A stretch of 64,000 nucleotides of DNA. It comes from Schistosoma haematobium (lineage: Eukaryota > Platyhelminthes > Trematoda > Strigeidida > Schistosomatidae). The notes under the pieces were generated by a model, which saw only the letters and a list, made by a program, of their open reading frames with translations, was not told where the DNA came from and searched no databases. The translations under genes were made by a program, and so were the position numbers. The first letter of the stretch is position 1; the number at the start of each line of letters is the position of its first letter. The stretch lies in contig NC_067198.1 of assembly GCF_000699445.3 (NCBI RefSeq), positions 40,789,691 through 40,853,690 on the forward strand, given 5' to 3'. This document shows, one piece after another, positions 32,271 to 45,945 of the stretch.

Positions 32271-32732
32271 CTTATATTTCTTTTTCGTTCTAGAAATAAC
32301 ATGATGAGAAATAAGCAAAAGATTATTGCTTTCCCTCCGATACATCTGACCAGTTTTCTGATCTAGAAGAAAAATCAATAAAAATCAAGTTACAATAATA
32401 CGTTGTCATGAATGTCTAGTTTAGATGTTAACTTATGTAATGTTTAGTAATTACGTTTAAGAATAATGAAATTTCAGTGAACCACATATTCCATGGAGAT
32501 TTCATTGTGAATTAGAATAAATGAATCAATCCCTCAGTAGTTTCAAGTTAGCTGATAGATATGACATTCTGATCTTGTTTCAATGTAATACGTTAAGATT
32601 CAGAATTGACCTCGATTTCGGATTCTTTTTCTTTCAATTGTTCATTCAAATAACCTATCATAGTTGAAGTTGGTAAATATGTATGTATGACCTTTTAAGG
32701 GTATAAGTGCTATATCCATCACACTCTAAGTC
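32271..32732. other. AT-rich filler, nothing recognised
   Basis: No repeat or gene seen. Confidence 0.45.
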
Positions 32733-33078
32733 CAGTCAGTCAGTAACAACGTAGAACTTCGTATTTACGTTCATCAGTTCAAGTTGCCATACCACATTAG
32801 CACACAGATACAATTGTATAAGCAGTAATCGGTAACATTGGGGTTTAAAGATGTTACTCAAGGAGTATAATTTAGTGAAATAAATTTGGAAAGAGAAAAA
32901 AGTGATATGAGGAATTCAGAAGATTAGAACTTGCGCCATTCCAAACGATTTTGAGCTATGTCATTCAAGGTCTCTAACCATCGGTCGCTATCGTCTCCCA
33001 GATCCCAACCAGATAGTCTAAACCTACCAACATGGCTCAATTCACTTGTCAGTGACTTCATGGATTTGTGCTATGTTC
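32733..33078 (-). mobile_element. LINE-A 3' end, subfamily I
   Basis: Tail CAGTCAGTCAGT at left, then the subfamily I 3' block (AACGTAGAACTTCG, TTCATCAGTTCAAGTTGCC). The antisense C-terminal coding end continues to about 33078. Minus-strand text matches the last blocks of the 40-kb copy (SHVGRFRLSGWD-like, NGASSNLLNSSYHF region). 5' truncated. Confidence 0.75.
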
Positions 33079-34642
33079 ATGCTCTAGGTTATACATAATG
33101 ACATGAAACTTGAAACTGATAACAACAACCACAGACGTATATTTATATTTCTGTAGATTTTCATATTAAATATAACGCACACTTTTTCCTTTGATTAAAT
33201 GTTAGTTATCAGCTCTTAAAACACGTTAATACTATCCTTGAAATCTTAATCAACTAAATACCTTTATTCTTCCAAACTTAATCATTTATTCAACATTTTG
33301 AATCATATCTTTAAAGTAATCTAGTCTAATTGCTATATATTGTTTTACAATAACATTGTCCTTTTTTTTATATATATATAATCTGATAAACAATGTCTGT
33401 CTTCTTCTAGTCTAAATACAATGATATAAAACATAAACCATATTTTCTTCTGACACACTGTTTTCTCTCCAGGTAATCTACATACTACTAATACCACCAG
33501 TAGTAGTAGTAGTAGTGATACTGATTACTATAAGCATTTAAATAACTAGTTCATAATGTATCTTCATAGTTACGTATTCTTCTATTGTGTATATGTATGA
33601 ATCTACCATTGAAAAATATCTTTTACTCTTTAGTATACAAATATGATAGTTGAATACTTTTGTCAAACAATTTAGTTAAGTAAGTTTATTTCATAAATCA
33701 AGATTAAGTTGGAATGTGATCAGAACCAACATTCATTAATACAACAGAATAACAATATAGATACAGATATATATATACTAGTTCAAAGGAAAGTGTACCG
33801 TACAAAAAAAGAAAAAAATATTCATAAAGAAGGGGGGGGTATATTTGTTATTGAACATGAATAATTGGCATTTTCTAAACTATCAAACTAAAACCCAATT
33901 GTTTAATATGTATGAAAATCCGACTAATTAAGATATAAGATATACATACATATATACCATAGATATATATGTATAATTAAGTATAACAGATTGGACTAAA
34001 AACAACCAAGTTTTTATCGCATGAATAAATGGAAACCAAACAGTAAAAACGAATAAATAAGGGTTACATCTGTTTATTATATTTTCTCTGCTTAGTGACC
34101 AGTACAATGTTAGGTATTGTACTTTTTTGTATGAAAACACCGCAGGTGATGGAATACAAGGATATATATATATAAAGTGTATTTACTATTTACTAGACAT
34201 AATAAAGGGTAAATTTGTAATAATAAAAATGAATGAACTACGTTAAGTTGACGTATTGAGTAGAAAGTTATTTTATGATTTACATGATAAATCATCACTA
34301 TATTTTTTTTTATGTAGATGGTCACTTATTCTAGTTATTAAATAGTTACTAAGGTAACTAGTTATCATTGTATTGAAAGTTCTCAATGTTAATATGTTAT
34401 CGATAGTACAATAAAGTTTAATATTATTTATTTACTGTGAATTTATTGCATTCATTTTATTTTATTTTAAATGTACATTTATTTATATTCTTTATTGTTA
34501 TGAATCATAATAGAAATATGTAATTGTAGAAGTTTTACTCAACATATATCCAATATATTAAATGGTTATTAATGAAACATCAACTCACCTAATACTTGTG
34601 TTTACACTTATATGAAGTTCGTTTAAAAGATAGTTTAATTAT
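33079..34642. other. 1.5 kb AT-rich filler
   Basis: Contains only a short TAG tract (33497-33518), TA-rich words and a poly-G run (33832-33839). Minus frames at 33928-34325 (70 and 71 codons) have no recognisable domain. Confidence 0.5.
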
Positions 34643-35098
34643 TACTAGTATAGGGGTTGTGGAAATTATTAAGTTTTTGATTGCGATCATGAACCGATTG
34701 ATGTTAGACCACCTTTGGAAACCTGGAAGCACTGGACAGCTCACTAGTGACTAGCTTCGTGAGGGAATTCTCGGAGTTCTAGTGAGAAGCCGTGATCAGT
34801 GGAGCCAATCCATATCAGGTAGAGACAGGTATCTACCTCAGTACAATGGAAGTTGGTCGCGCAATTTCGTGGATTGGTTGATGTTAGACATTAACATCAT
34901 TGGATGCCGGCTCAGTGGTTCAGTAGGTTAAGCGTCCACACGCGAGACCGAAGGCCCTGTGTTAGAATCCCGCGAGTGGGATCGTGGATGCGCACTGCTG
35001 AGGTGTCCCATAATAGGACGAAACGGCCATCCAGTACTTCCAGGTTTTAAATGGTGGTCTAACATCAATCAGTTCTTGATCTCAATCAAAAGTTTATT
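34643..35098 (+). repeat. HHR-SINE subfamily B, fold-back copy
   Basis: The antisense tail opens at the boundary (CTAGTATAGGGGTTGTGG), runs to GAAGCACTGGACAG at 34740, then the sense head starts with CTCACTAGTGACTAGCTTCG. A-box GGCTCAGTGG (34909-34918), B-box relic TGTTAGAATCC (34959-34970), hammerhead 34992-35037, tail. Flanks ATTATTACTAGTAT (left) and ATTATTAACTAGTAT (right) look like an imperfect TSD. The ribozyme has CTGAGGT instead of CTGAGGA (A9 to U). Confidence 0.85.
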
Positions 35099-35287
35099 TA
35101 TTATTAACTAGTATGAATAATGACTACTGTTCTGTTTAAATTAACCAGTTGTACAAAGGATTACGACTTCGGAATAACTAATAGATATAAGGGAAATGCT
35201 GATAGATAGTAGTTTTTTATCAGTTTATTGAATTGTTCTATTAGCTTGATCCTACCGATAATTAAATACAAACTACGTTTGTAAGAA

Positions 35288-35450
35288 CTACACCTGTAGC
35301 TCTTCTAGAGTTACTACCGGTCCCAAGCCCGGGTAAAGGAGGAGGATTGGGCATAGGGTCAACGACCCCATCCTGCAGCAAACTAACTTGCTAAAGAAAA
35401 CGCTAAGCATAACTTCTGTAAAACTGGAAGTAACATATCCCTGCTTACAT
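35288..35450 (+). mobile_element. LINE-B-like fragment, non-coding or 5' region
   Basis: Contains CTGTAGCTCTTCTAGAGTTAC and CCGGTCCCAAGCCCGGGTAA, whose reverse complement is recognisable at 19690-19757 beside LINE-B. Also CGACCCCATCCTGCAGC and AAAACTGGAAGTAACATATC. Assigned to LINE-B only through this link; strand is by analogy. Confidence 0.45.
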
Positions 35451-36894
35451 TTATTGTTTACTGTGATTCATTAGAAGTGGTTGAGTGACCATAATGACGT
35501 GATAGATAAAGTAAATTTGTATATTGTAATAGCCAAAGTCGTTCATGTAAGTGACGATAATGTCATCATCTTGAGAAAATGACTTTCATGGATTGAATAT
35601 GTTTTACGAATGTCATCTCAGCAGCTCTATATTATATATTATTTACTGAATTTGGGACTAAATGTAAAAAAAAATGGAGAAGTGATCAACTTATATCTTG
35701 AGATCATGACGTGAAAACTGTGTAGGCTCAGCATCTATTGGTCCATCACAATTACCCAGTATGGCATGGCTTAAAATAAAAGCTAATAATGATCCAACTG
35801 TAGTTCTTTGTCACACTATAAAACTGGAAGGAACTATCTCATCTGAGAAATTCTTTCTTATCCACACTTTCAAGTGTATTGGCTATTATATACTACGCTT
35901 ACTTGTTCTACCCTGATTATGCTTACCTTTTATATTCCTTTACAATATTATTTCTGTGGTGCAACCTTTGTCGGTGTTTTAATCTATCCTGAACTACATA
36001 AACTAGCAAATTTTAATGGAAATATTGACGGAAATAATGACCATACAGACTATTAATAGGCCAGAAAAATTAGCACAATCAACATCTTATCAAACTTGAG
36101 TCCGATTATGTTTTTCATTCAAATTAGTAAACAATAACGTAACAAACTCAAAACTAATCAGAATTTCAACCTGAATATCTTATCGCTAATTTAAGTGTTT
36201 GTAAATCATACTTTGAATCATATTGATTCAGACGAAGGCAGGATGGTATTCAACCAGCACTAAACGATTAAACAACACATAAAGTTATTAACTTGTACAA
36301 ACATCCCAATCAAAGCTAAAATTGCCAAGCGGTATCATCTCGAATTAACACTGTGTGACTCGGATTCGAATGCTATAGGAACTATCTGTTTTTTTTATTA
36401 AGATTTCCGAAACTCTTTGGTGATAAGTATCACAAAACTTAAATCTAGAGGTTCTTCTCGATCATCACATATCTTCAAACATTTGACAAGCTGAAATGTA
36501 ATTTTGAACCAGTTAAACTGATATTCACATTATAACTATGATCGACAAATTTTGATAACGTGTAAGGATTAGACACTATGACTACTATTACAAAATGACT
36601 AAAGGATGTAAACACTAAATAATAATAACCATGTAAATGGAATAATTTTCAAATCTACCACGTCATAAGTGAATTTTAAAACGAATACACTAATCACTTA
36701 ACTATACAGGTAGAAATCTAATTAATACACTTATTCATTAAGAAAATAAACTTCAATATGTCTTCACATATAATACCATATTAACCTTTAAAGTATAAAA
36801 TGTTTCTTATCATTAAAATCCTAATGAAATAAGAATGCTTTTCATCTAAATAATTAAAAGTTATTTCTTTCTGGCGTCATCATTTGCTCATATG

Positions 36895-36950
<56 letters not shown>

Positions 36951-37560
36951 AAGTGGGGTGGGTGAGTAACATACACCAAAAAAACAGCATATACATACAT
37001 ACATACACACACACACAAGTACATACACAAAACCCTAAAAACCAACTTTTAATAATTCCTCCTTATTCTCCCCCCTCCACATTTTTCTTAATCGTTTTTG
37101 TTTTGTTTCAAAAGAGATCTTCAACAAAACGATATCACAAAAACAAAAAAAAACACAACTTTGTTCAGTAATGCATAACACAATATTGATCTGTTTCGAA
37201 GATGAAGAAGAAGGAGGAAAAAAACATGCAAATCAGACAATTTTGAAATAACATCCCTATGCATATCAACATGATCACTACAACTACATTCTTTTAAGAT
37301 TTACCAAGTTTAGATTTGATTTTTTTGTTTCTCTCTTATTTTATTGAACGTTTAAAAAAAATTTTTTTACGAAATAAACTAGTAACCAGAAAGAAAGAAA
37401 TAATCATGACAGAATGATAAATGATTAGCAATTTCTTTATAGTCCATTAAACATATTAAAGTATCGAAAAATATCATTAGAAATATATACATATATATAT
37501 AACACATGAAGACTGTTTTTAACCTTCTAAATATTTGGAATGTAACATATTAGCTACTGT
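35451..37560. other. 2.1 kb AT-rich filler with TA and CA tracts
   Basis: A (TA)n tract (36898-36947) and CATA/CA repeats (36990-37017) are the only structures. The 60-codon frame at 35874 is hydrophobic but has no support from motifs or neighbours. Confidence 0.5.
36898..36947. repeat. (TA)n microsatellite
   Basis: About 25 perfect units. Confidence 0.97.
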
Positions 37561-37950
37561 AAAGATGGATAGTGGGAACCAGATTGTGAGTTTCGTCCTC
37601 TATTTTGGGTCTCGTCAGATGTATGTACCTGTATCTCAGAGTTGATGTTCACTTTGGAACTTGAACCCAGTACCGTTTGCTTCAAACGCTATGGTGTTAT
37701 TCACTTAGTTACTGAATCCTGAGATGCAGGTACATCTATAGTTGACGAATTCCAAAAAAGATGAAACACGAAACTTGGATCCCATTGTTAGTCACTATCC
37801 ATCTTTGCATATAATGCTTGTGAATTAAGGCTATATCGAAGCAATACGCATAGTATGTACATATGCTAATAAGAGACTGATCAATTGCAGTCCTAAACAA
37901 CAATGGGAAGATTCAAACAAACAATACCAAATGAATTTAGCTACTATAAA
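37561..37950 (+). repeat. Sm-alpha-like SINE, fold-back copy
   Basis: Antisense: CTTTGC-side flank, hammerhead (about 37577-37620), B-box (ACTTGAACCCAG) and A-box side (CACTTAGTTACTGAATCC). It switches at 37716-37718 to sense GAGATGCAGGTACATC, a degraded hammerhead, and the long Sm-alpha tail (ATAATGCTTGTGAATTAAGG through CAATTGCAGTCCTAAACAAC). The antisense ribozyme has CTGACGA and GAAA, but the cleavage triplet reads AAT and stem II has an insertion. The sense one starts TTGACGA. Confidence 0.8.
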
Positions 37951-38280
37951 ATTTAAATGTAGTAAATATGTTAGACATTTTTGTGAGGACAGTTCCTAGG
38001 TTGAACTGAAGATAGCTCTAGATAATAACAATTGGCAATGGGGTCAACTTATCAAGATGTTATTTAACTTTCATCAAGTTGAAGCTTTACTGAAGTGTCA
38101 TAAAAAAACAATAAGAGCAAATATATAACAATTTTAAAATAGACAATGAGGATAATGATGAACATCGGTATCATTGTCAAGTTACAAAATACATATTTTC
38201 ATACAATTATTTCTGTTGATTAAGTAAGGATAATAAGCATTGTAGGATTAAGTGAATTAATTCCACGTCAAATTTAGTTC
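37951..38280. other. AT-rich filler, nothing recognised
   Basis: No repeat or gene seen. Confidence 0.4.
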
Positions 38281-38440
38281 ATCAGAAGGGGAGTTTTGTG
38301 AAAATTATAGTAATCTAATAGTAAAGTTTATGAGTCAAATAAAGCTAGATCCATACTAAGACGAAATGGCCATCAAGTACATCTAGGTTTGCCATGATAG
38401 TTTAGCTTTAATATTGACTCATGAACTCAACTATAATTAG
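38281..38440 (+). repeat. HHR-SINE subfamily A, short fold-back
   Basis: Antisense tail (CATCAGAAGGGGAGTTTTGTG to AAGCTAGATCC), directly followed by the sense hammerhead end (ATACTAAGACGAAATGGCC) and tail (TTTAGCTTTAATATTGACTC). Core CTGA box absent. Confidence 0.7.
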
Positions 38441-39258
38441 TTTAATTCTTTTATGTACGCATTGATTTGTATAGTTCATTGTTTTTGTCATACCACCTTC
38501 AAGTATGATATTATTATTACTTACTGGTGTTTCTTTTTTTTGTTTTATTTAGACAATCTTTATCCATTTCATCATTCTCTCCATTGTAATCATAACAATT
38601 TATACATAATCCTTATTACTCAATTATGTCATACTCTTATTACATTTCATTATACAAAGTTCCTTGTACTAGCTTCACAAAATAAGTTTCTTAAATAAGG
38701 TGATAGTGTAGTGAGCAAAAACACCAGTGGAGACAATCGAATGTATTCGAACATGAAATTACAGAACATTTCATTAAAACCTGAGAACAATATAGTAAAT
38801 ATTTCATTTGCAAAATATTAATCAATTATCTCAAACTTGACTGTTTCTTTTGCAAATATCAGTCCATCGTCTCAGATATCATTGTTCCTGAATTTTCATA
38901 CCAATTGCTTTCTGTTCCCGTTCTGTACTTCTCGATCCTCTACTATAATACATTCTATGGAAGACTATCGTTATATACTACTTATGTGGATATAAATAGC
39001 TCACACCACAATAGTAATCATTAAATAAATAAATCATTTTCAATACAGTAGTATAAACTCCCATGTTGTTATTTCTGTAACATTAATTGTTTGAAAATAA
39101 AGGATATTATCCTGAAGTCCTACATATGTTCGAATTATTAATAGAACGAGTGATTGACAAGGTTGACACCAAAAATTAGTGGAGCTTCACAGATTTGGGT
39201 CTGAACTCATTTATATGGAAACTAGCAATATTTATCTCGGAATAAGTGAAATAAGCTA
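38441..39258. other. AT-rich filler, nothing recognised
   Basis: The 81-codon frame at 38453 is low-complexity; no gene or repeat supported. Confidence 0.45.
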
Positions 39259-39739
39259 TTTATTTATTTAAACACATAAACATTGGTACAGGGAGGCACC
39301 AAATAGATATACGTCACATAAATCATTCGATTTGTGTGAGGGCTGGGACACTCCTTGGGTGCCCAAACCGAAGTAAATGGTTTTCTGTGGGGAACCACAC
39401 CCGGAGCCTTCGAACTTAAGGTCTGATCCACGAGGTAGTGGGGCGACATCAGGAGATGCATTTCCATGGTAGCCGGTCACTAATGATTGGTTTATACGTT
39501 ATTTGTTCCTTCACAATCATGGAGCCCATGTGCACCATTGCTTTGAAATCAGAGTTTTCCAACTCCCCTAGATGAACTATCCATGTTCACTGACCCGGTT
39601 AAAGCACACACACCCCACGATAAGGTAGTGAGTAGGACTTCCCTGTCAGTGGTTGCATGGGCATGGTCATGTGAGAACATTTGGAGAGGAAGAGCTGACT
39701 CTCCCCACACTCTCTGTCGTACCAGGACATTTGAGGGCT
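39259..39739 (-). repeat. R500 repeat, near full length
   Basis: Tail at left (TTATTTATTTAAACACATAAAC); the head (CGTACCAGGACATTTGAGG) is at the right end. Central long-form segment present, but a deletion removes the usual CGGACATTCGCTTTTCGTCC block (text jumps from AAAGCAC to ACACACCCCACG near 39605). Confidence 0.8.
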
Positions 39740-40169
39740 AAGAAGTAAAACTTGTTTCGAACTAGCCTCGAAATCCTTACCAATACATACAATTCATCTT
39801 TTTAGTGAATCAGAAGTTAAACTATTCAATAACTAGACTATCAACAGTGATATTTAAAGCTCGTACCATAATTCTCTTGCATGAATATAATCTAGTATTA
39901 CATAATAATTACTGTAGAATCATACTATTCTCTTTGCATAGACAGATGATATTTATTCTTCGAATTTTTTAAAAGAAATGTCACTGAAAGCAGAATACAC
40001 GAACATGTACTCAAATAATTACTTAATTATTTTGTATGTTAGTTACCAAGTTACCTATTACGGCGGGTATTTCTTTAAATATCAAAGTAAATACTAATTC
40101 ATGAAAATATCCATTATAAAACAATAAGTCATTTAGAGTAAGATATATTTCGTAATCTTACTCTAAGAT
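39740..40169. other. AT-rich filler, target of LINE-A insertion
   Basis: No gene. The right end has a short inverted repeat (AGAGTAAGAT and ATCTTACTCT around 40134-40164) just before the LINE-A target site. Confidence 0.45.
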
Positions 40170-40879
40170 ATATTTCGTAATTAGAGGATATCCGTAGGCT
40201 ACTAGTATTTGATCATAGGTGTCTTCGAAACATTGCTCGTATATCATGGGACCATCGAGTAAGTAACACAGTTGTTAGGAAACGGGTACTAGGTAAGGAT
40301 GGCAAATCAATTGATGAAGTAGTGAAACTTCATCAGTTGAGATGGCTGGGACACGTGTTACGTATGCCCAACGACCGACTGCCTCGACGTGCGATGTTCA
40401 GTGGTATAGGAGTAGGTTGGAAGAAAGCTAGGGGCGGCCAAACCAAAACATGGCACAAGTCCATGAAGTCACTGACAAGTGGACTGAGTCATGTTGGTAG
40501 GTGTAGACTACCTGGTTGGGGACCGCGAGATGATAGCAACCGATGGTTAGAGACCCTGAATGACATGGCTCAAAATCGTTTGCAATGGCGCAGGTGCATC
40601 CACTCTCTGTGTTCTCCCAAATTCTAATCTTCTGAATTCTTCATGTCCCTTTTTTCCTCTTTCCAAATTTATTTCACTGGATTATACTCTTTAAATAACA
40701 TCTCCAAACCCTAATCTTCCCGATTACTGCTTATACTCTTATTACCTCTACCACTATGGGATTTGAATCGACAACTGCATCATCTCTGTGCTAATGTGGT
40801 GTGGCAACTCGAACTGATGTACGTACGTACGAAGTTCTACGTTGTTACTGACTGACTGACTGACTGATATTTCGTAATT
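40170..40879 (+). mobile_element. LINE-A, 5'-truncated copy with 13-bp TSD, subfamily I
   Basis: The insert 40183-40866 (684 bp) lies between perfect copies of ATATTTCGTAATT (40170-40182 and 40867-40879). It has an open C-terminal coding region, a 3' untranslated part with the subfamily I block (CGAACTGATGTACGTACG, AAGTTCTACGTTG), and a (GACT)n tail. TSD, 5' truncation and tandem tail are the hallmarks of target-primed reverse transcription. Confidence 0.92.
40184..40627 (+). pseudogene. LINE-A polyprotein C-terminal remnant, 148 open codons
   Basis: The longest repeat-free coding-like stretch in the window, open from the 5' truncation point to TAA. Blocks in order: RRLLVFDHRCLRNIARISWD (from residue 3), KRVLGKDGKSIDEVV, LRWLGHVLRM, RGGQTKTWH, LSHVGRCRLPGWGPRD, QWRRCIHSL. 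The LRWLGHVLRM motif is typical of the segment behind the reverse transcriptase in several non-LTR clades. It lacks endonuclease and polymerase domains, so it cannot act alone. The open frame suggests a fairly recent insertion. Confidence 0.75.
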
Positions 40880-41442
40880 TATAAATTCTATTCAATGGAA
40901 TTATTAACATTCCATTTTATAAATTACGCTTATTTTACATGAAATGGTACTCTAAAGATTTACATGTGATACTTTTATGACAGTAGATTTGAAAAGACTA
41001 TTTATTGCTGAATGAATGAATGAATGAATGAACGATCCATCATATGATTCCTTTTATTATGGTATGCAAACAGATCATGATAAATTTATCTGGATCATAT
41101 TCATGAGAATATAATCAATTTGTTATGAGATAAAAGTAAGTCGTAATGTATGGTGCTTTGATTATTTATTAATAAATATTCTGTGTATTTAAGATTAACC
41201 TATAAAAAGCAATAATAATGGGTTATATTTTCCAATGTTTAATTCCTATTTTAAGAACAGTAGTGTCTCAGAGTATGTTGACTAGACTTGTAATAAATTG
41301 TGAAGAAAAAAATCATTAAAAATGATGACATATGCGTCAAACCAGATTGAAATAACTAAAAAAAGCTAAACAACTACAGAGATTATTTGGATTTTATCAT
41401 GTTTTATAATGAAATTCATTCATAATTATGATGTTAAGAAGG
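40880..41442. other. AT-rich filler with (AATG)n
   Basis: A short AATG tract at 41010-41035; nothing else recognised. Confidence 0.5.
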
Positions 41443-41943
41443 TCTCCAAATGCCTTGATACGGTCGAGAGTGGGGAAGTCCGCTCTCCCTCTCTCTCCAA
41501 ATGCTATCACATGGCCACGTGCATTCAACCACTCACAGGGAAGTCCTACTCACTCCCTTCTCGTAGTGAGGGTATTGTTTACTAAATTGAGAAAACCAAA
41601 AGCAAATGTCCGGCACTTTAACCGGGTTGATGGACACCCATGAAACACCTAGGTTAGTTAGAAAATACGCCATTTGTTCCTTCAGGATACTGGAGCCCAT
41701 GTACACCATTGGTTTGGAATCAGTATTTACTAACTAACCTAGGTGGATCATCGGTGTCCACCAACCCGGTTAAAGTGCCGGACATTTGCTTTTGGTTTTC
41801 TCAATTTAGTAAACAATACCCTCACTACGAGAAGGGAGTGAGTAGGACTTCCCTGTGAGTGGTTGAATGCACGTGGCCATGTGATAGCATTTGGAGAGAG
41901 AGGGAGAGCGGACTTTCCCCACTCTCGGCCGTACAAGAGCATC
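41443..41943. repeat. R500 palindromic double copy
   Basis: The left arm (41443-41669, sense plus) and right arm (41723-41943, sense minus) are near-identical reverse complements of the R500 head half. They are separated by about 53 bp that continue the right copy (CCATTTGTTCCTTCAGGATAC). Both arms share private variants not found in other copies, for example AAAACCAAAAGCAAATGTCCG and CTCACTCCCTTCTCGTAGTG. So the palindrome arose by duplication of one molecule, not two independent insertions. Confidence 0.85.
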
Positions 41944-42082
41944 TGTTGTAAACATACCTGCTGAAATCGACGATCTAAGTTTTAAAAAACTTTATAATCA
42001 TTTGTGAAAATGATCAGGATAAATCATAAGTTCAAGGATTTCTATTAATTACTTTCAATGACCTAATACTAGGCTATCCTAA

Positions 42083-42313
42083 CTCTCTGTCTTCTCTCAA
42101 ACTAAGAGATTAAAATCGCTTCATATCTTTCTTTCCATGTACTAAATCTTTCTACTTATACTATATCCTTACATGCAATCTTTCTTTTATATATTACTAC
42201 TATTGACTTAACTACTCCCATGAATTCGGTTTTAATCTTGCTGGGCTAATGCGGTATGGCAACCTTGACCGATGCATATATGTGCCTGATCCTACGTTGT
42301 ACCTGACTGATTG
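42083..42313 (+). mobile_element. LINE-A 3' end, subfamily II
   Basis: Starts in the last coding codons (CTCTCTGTCTTCTCTCAAAC), then the 3' untranslated part (TAAAATCGCTTCATATCTTT) and block ACCGATGCATATATGTGCC, ending GTACCTGACTGATTG. 5' truncated to about 230 bp. Confidence 0.78.
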
Positions 42314-44711
<2,398 letters not shown>

Positions 44712-44900
44712 TCTAAGCTAGACGGCCGTTATTTCCTAGTATGGGACTCCTTAGCTTTGGCCTTGAGTCCCGTGCGCAGGGTTATATGTATGTACTTCTG
44801 AGGAGTCTCGTACCATAACAAAACGGCCATCCTGTTCTTCTAGATTTTCAATGGTGGTCTGGCTTTAATCTACCCATAAATTTAACTAATAAAAGTATAT
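44712..44900 (+). repeat. HHR-SINE, old fold-back remnant
   Basis: Antisense hammerhead part (AGACGGCCGTTATTTCCTAG) followed by a sense B-box region (CTTGAGTCCCGTGCGCAGGG), hammerhead relic (CTTCTGAGGAGTCTCGTACC) and tail. CTGAGGA survives, but the GAAA box reads AAAA and stem II is broken. Confidence 0.65.
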
Positions 44901-45317
44901 ATAATAATGTTTTCTTAAGAAAATAAATGAACAAGGATAGATTTTTTTCATTTTCTATGAAAATCTAGTAAAAAGAAACGTTTTATTTCCTTTTTATTAA
45001 TAAAATAATTGAAGGTTTCATCTTGAAGGTGGGTAACTTTTGCTCCCATAGTAAATATTCCCTTATGAAATATGAATAATAATAATAATCATGTAACTAG
45101 TTGGGACAGATTTCATTTTAAAATATTATACCCTATAAGTAGTTATGTAGAGAATGTAGATTGAAATTACATGGTTAAAATACATAACATCCTAAAGGCT
45201 TTTTCAGTATTAAACGTTACTAATTATAAGACAATGAAGGAAGAAATGAGGATAAATAGAGATATATTGATTTCACTGAAACCAGTATTAGAAATAATTA
45301 CTTCATAGTAATATACT
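44901..45317. other. AT-rich filler, nothing recognised
   Basis: No repeat or gene seen. Confidence 0.45.
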
Positions 45318-45368
45318 TACTGACTTACTTACTTAAGTTTGTTAGTCATCCTGAGGCAAACTCCGTCT

Positions 45369-45921
45369 CAGTCAGTCAGCTACAACTTAGGACCAGGCAC
45401 ATATATGCATCGGCCCAAGTTGCCATACCTCATTAACACAACAAGATGAACACCGGATTCATGAAAGTAGTTAATTCAGAGGTGGTAATATATAAAAGAA
45501 AGATTGCAATAAGGATATAGCACAAGAAGAAAGAATTAGTTCGTAGAAAGAAAGATATGAAGCGATTTTAATTTCTTAGTTTAAGGGAAGATAGAGAGTG
45601 TATACACCTACGCCATTGTGGTCGATTCTGAGGGATGTCACCAAGAGTCTTCAACCATTGTTTACGATAGTCACGCGGACCCCAACCAAGTAGTCTGCAC
45701 CTACCAACATGGCTCAGACTAGAAGTTAGTGACTTCAAGCACTGATGCCACGTTTTGGTTTGGTCGCCCCTAAATTTCTTCCAACCATCCCGAACACCGG
45801 TTAGCATTGCATGTCGTGGTAATCGGTGTTCAAGCATTCGTAACACGTGGCCCAACCATCTCAGTCGATGAAGGTTTACAACCTCATCAACTGATTTACC
45901 ATCATTCCGCAATACCCTGCG
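45369..45921 (-). mobile_element. LINE-A 3' end, subfamily II
   Basis: Flanked by TCCGTCT at 45362-45368 and 45922-45928, a probable 7-bp TSD. Tail CAGTCAGTCAG at left, then the 3' block (CTTAGGACCAGGCAC, ATGCATCGGCCCAAGTTGCC) and the antisense C-terminal coding region. Confidence 0.82.
45568..45921 (-). pseudogene. LINE-A polyprotein C-terminal remnant
   Basis: The open minus frame from the 5' truncation point gives RRVLRNDGKSVDEVV, LRWLGHVLRM, FRGDQTKTWHQ, LSHVGRCRLLGWGPRD, QWRRCIHSL, ending at a stop after SLKLRN. It is collinear with the 40-kb copy but diverged at many positions. No upstream polymerase domain. Confidence 0.75.
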
Positions 45922-45945
45922 TCCGTCTACCAAGGATGGTAATAT

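Larger units (their letters stand above)
45318..45945 (-). mobile_element. (TTAC)n-tailed element fragment hosting LINE-A
   Basis: The left piece CTTACTTACTTAAGTTTG through CAAACTCCGTCT and the right piece ACCAAGGATGG read as one sequence if LINE-A is taken out. The TTAC tract resembles an antisense LINE-B-type tail. Too short to assign. Confidence 0.3.

Noticed and set aside
35874..36056. 60-codon hydrophobic frame as a possible exon
   Set aside because: No family resemblance and no neighbouring exon-like frames.
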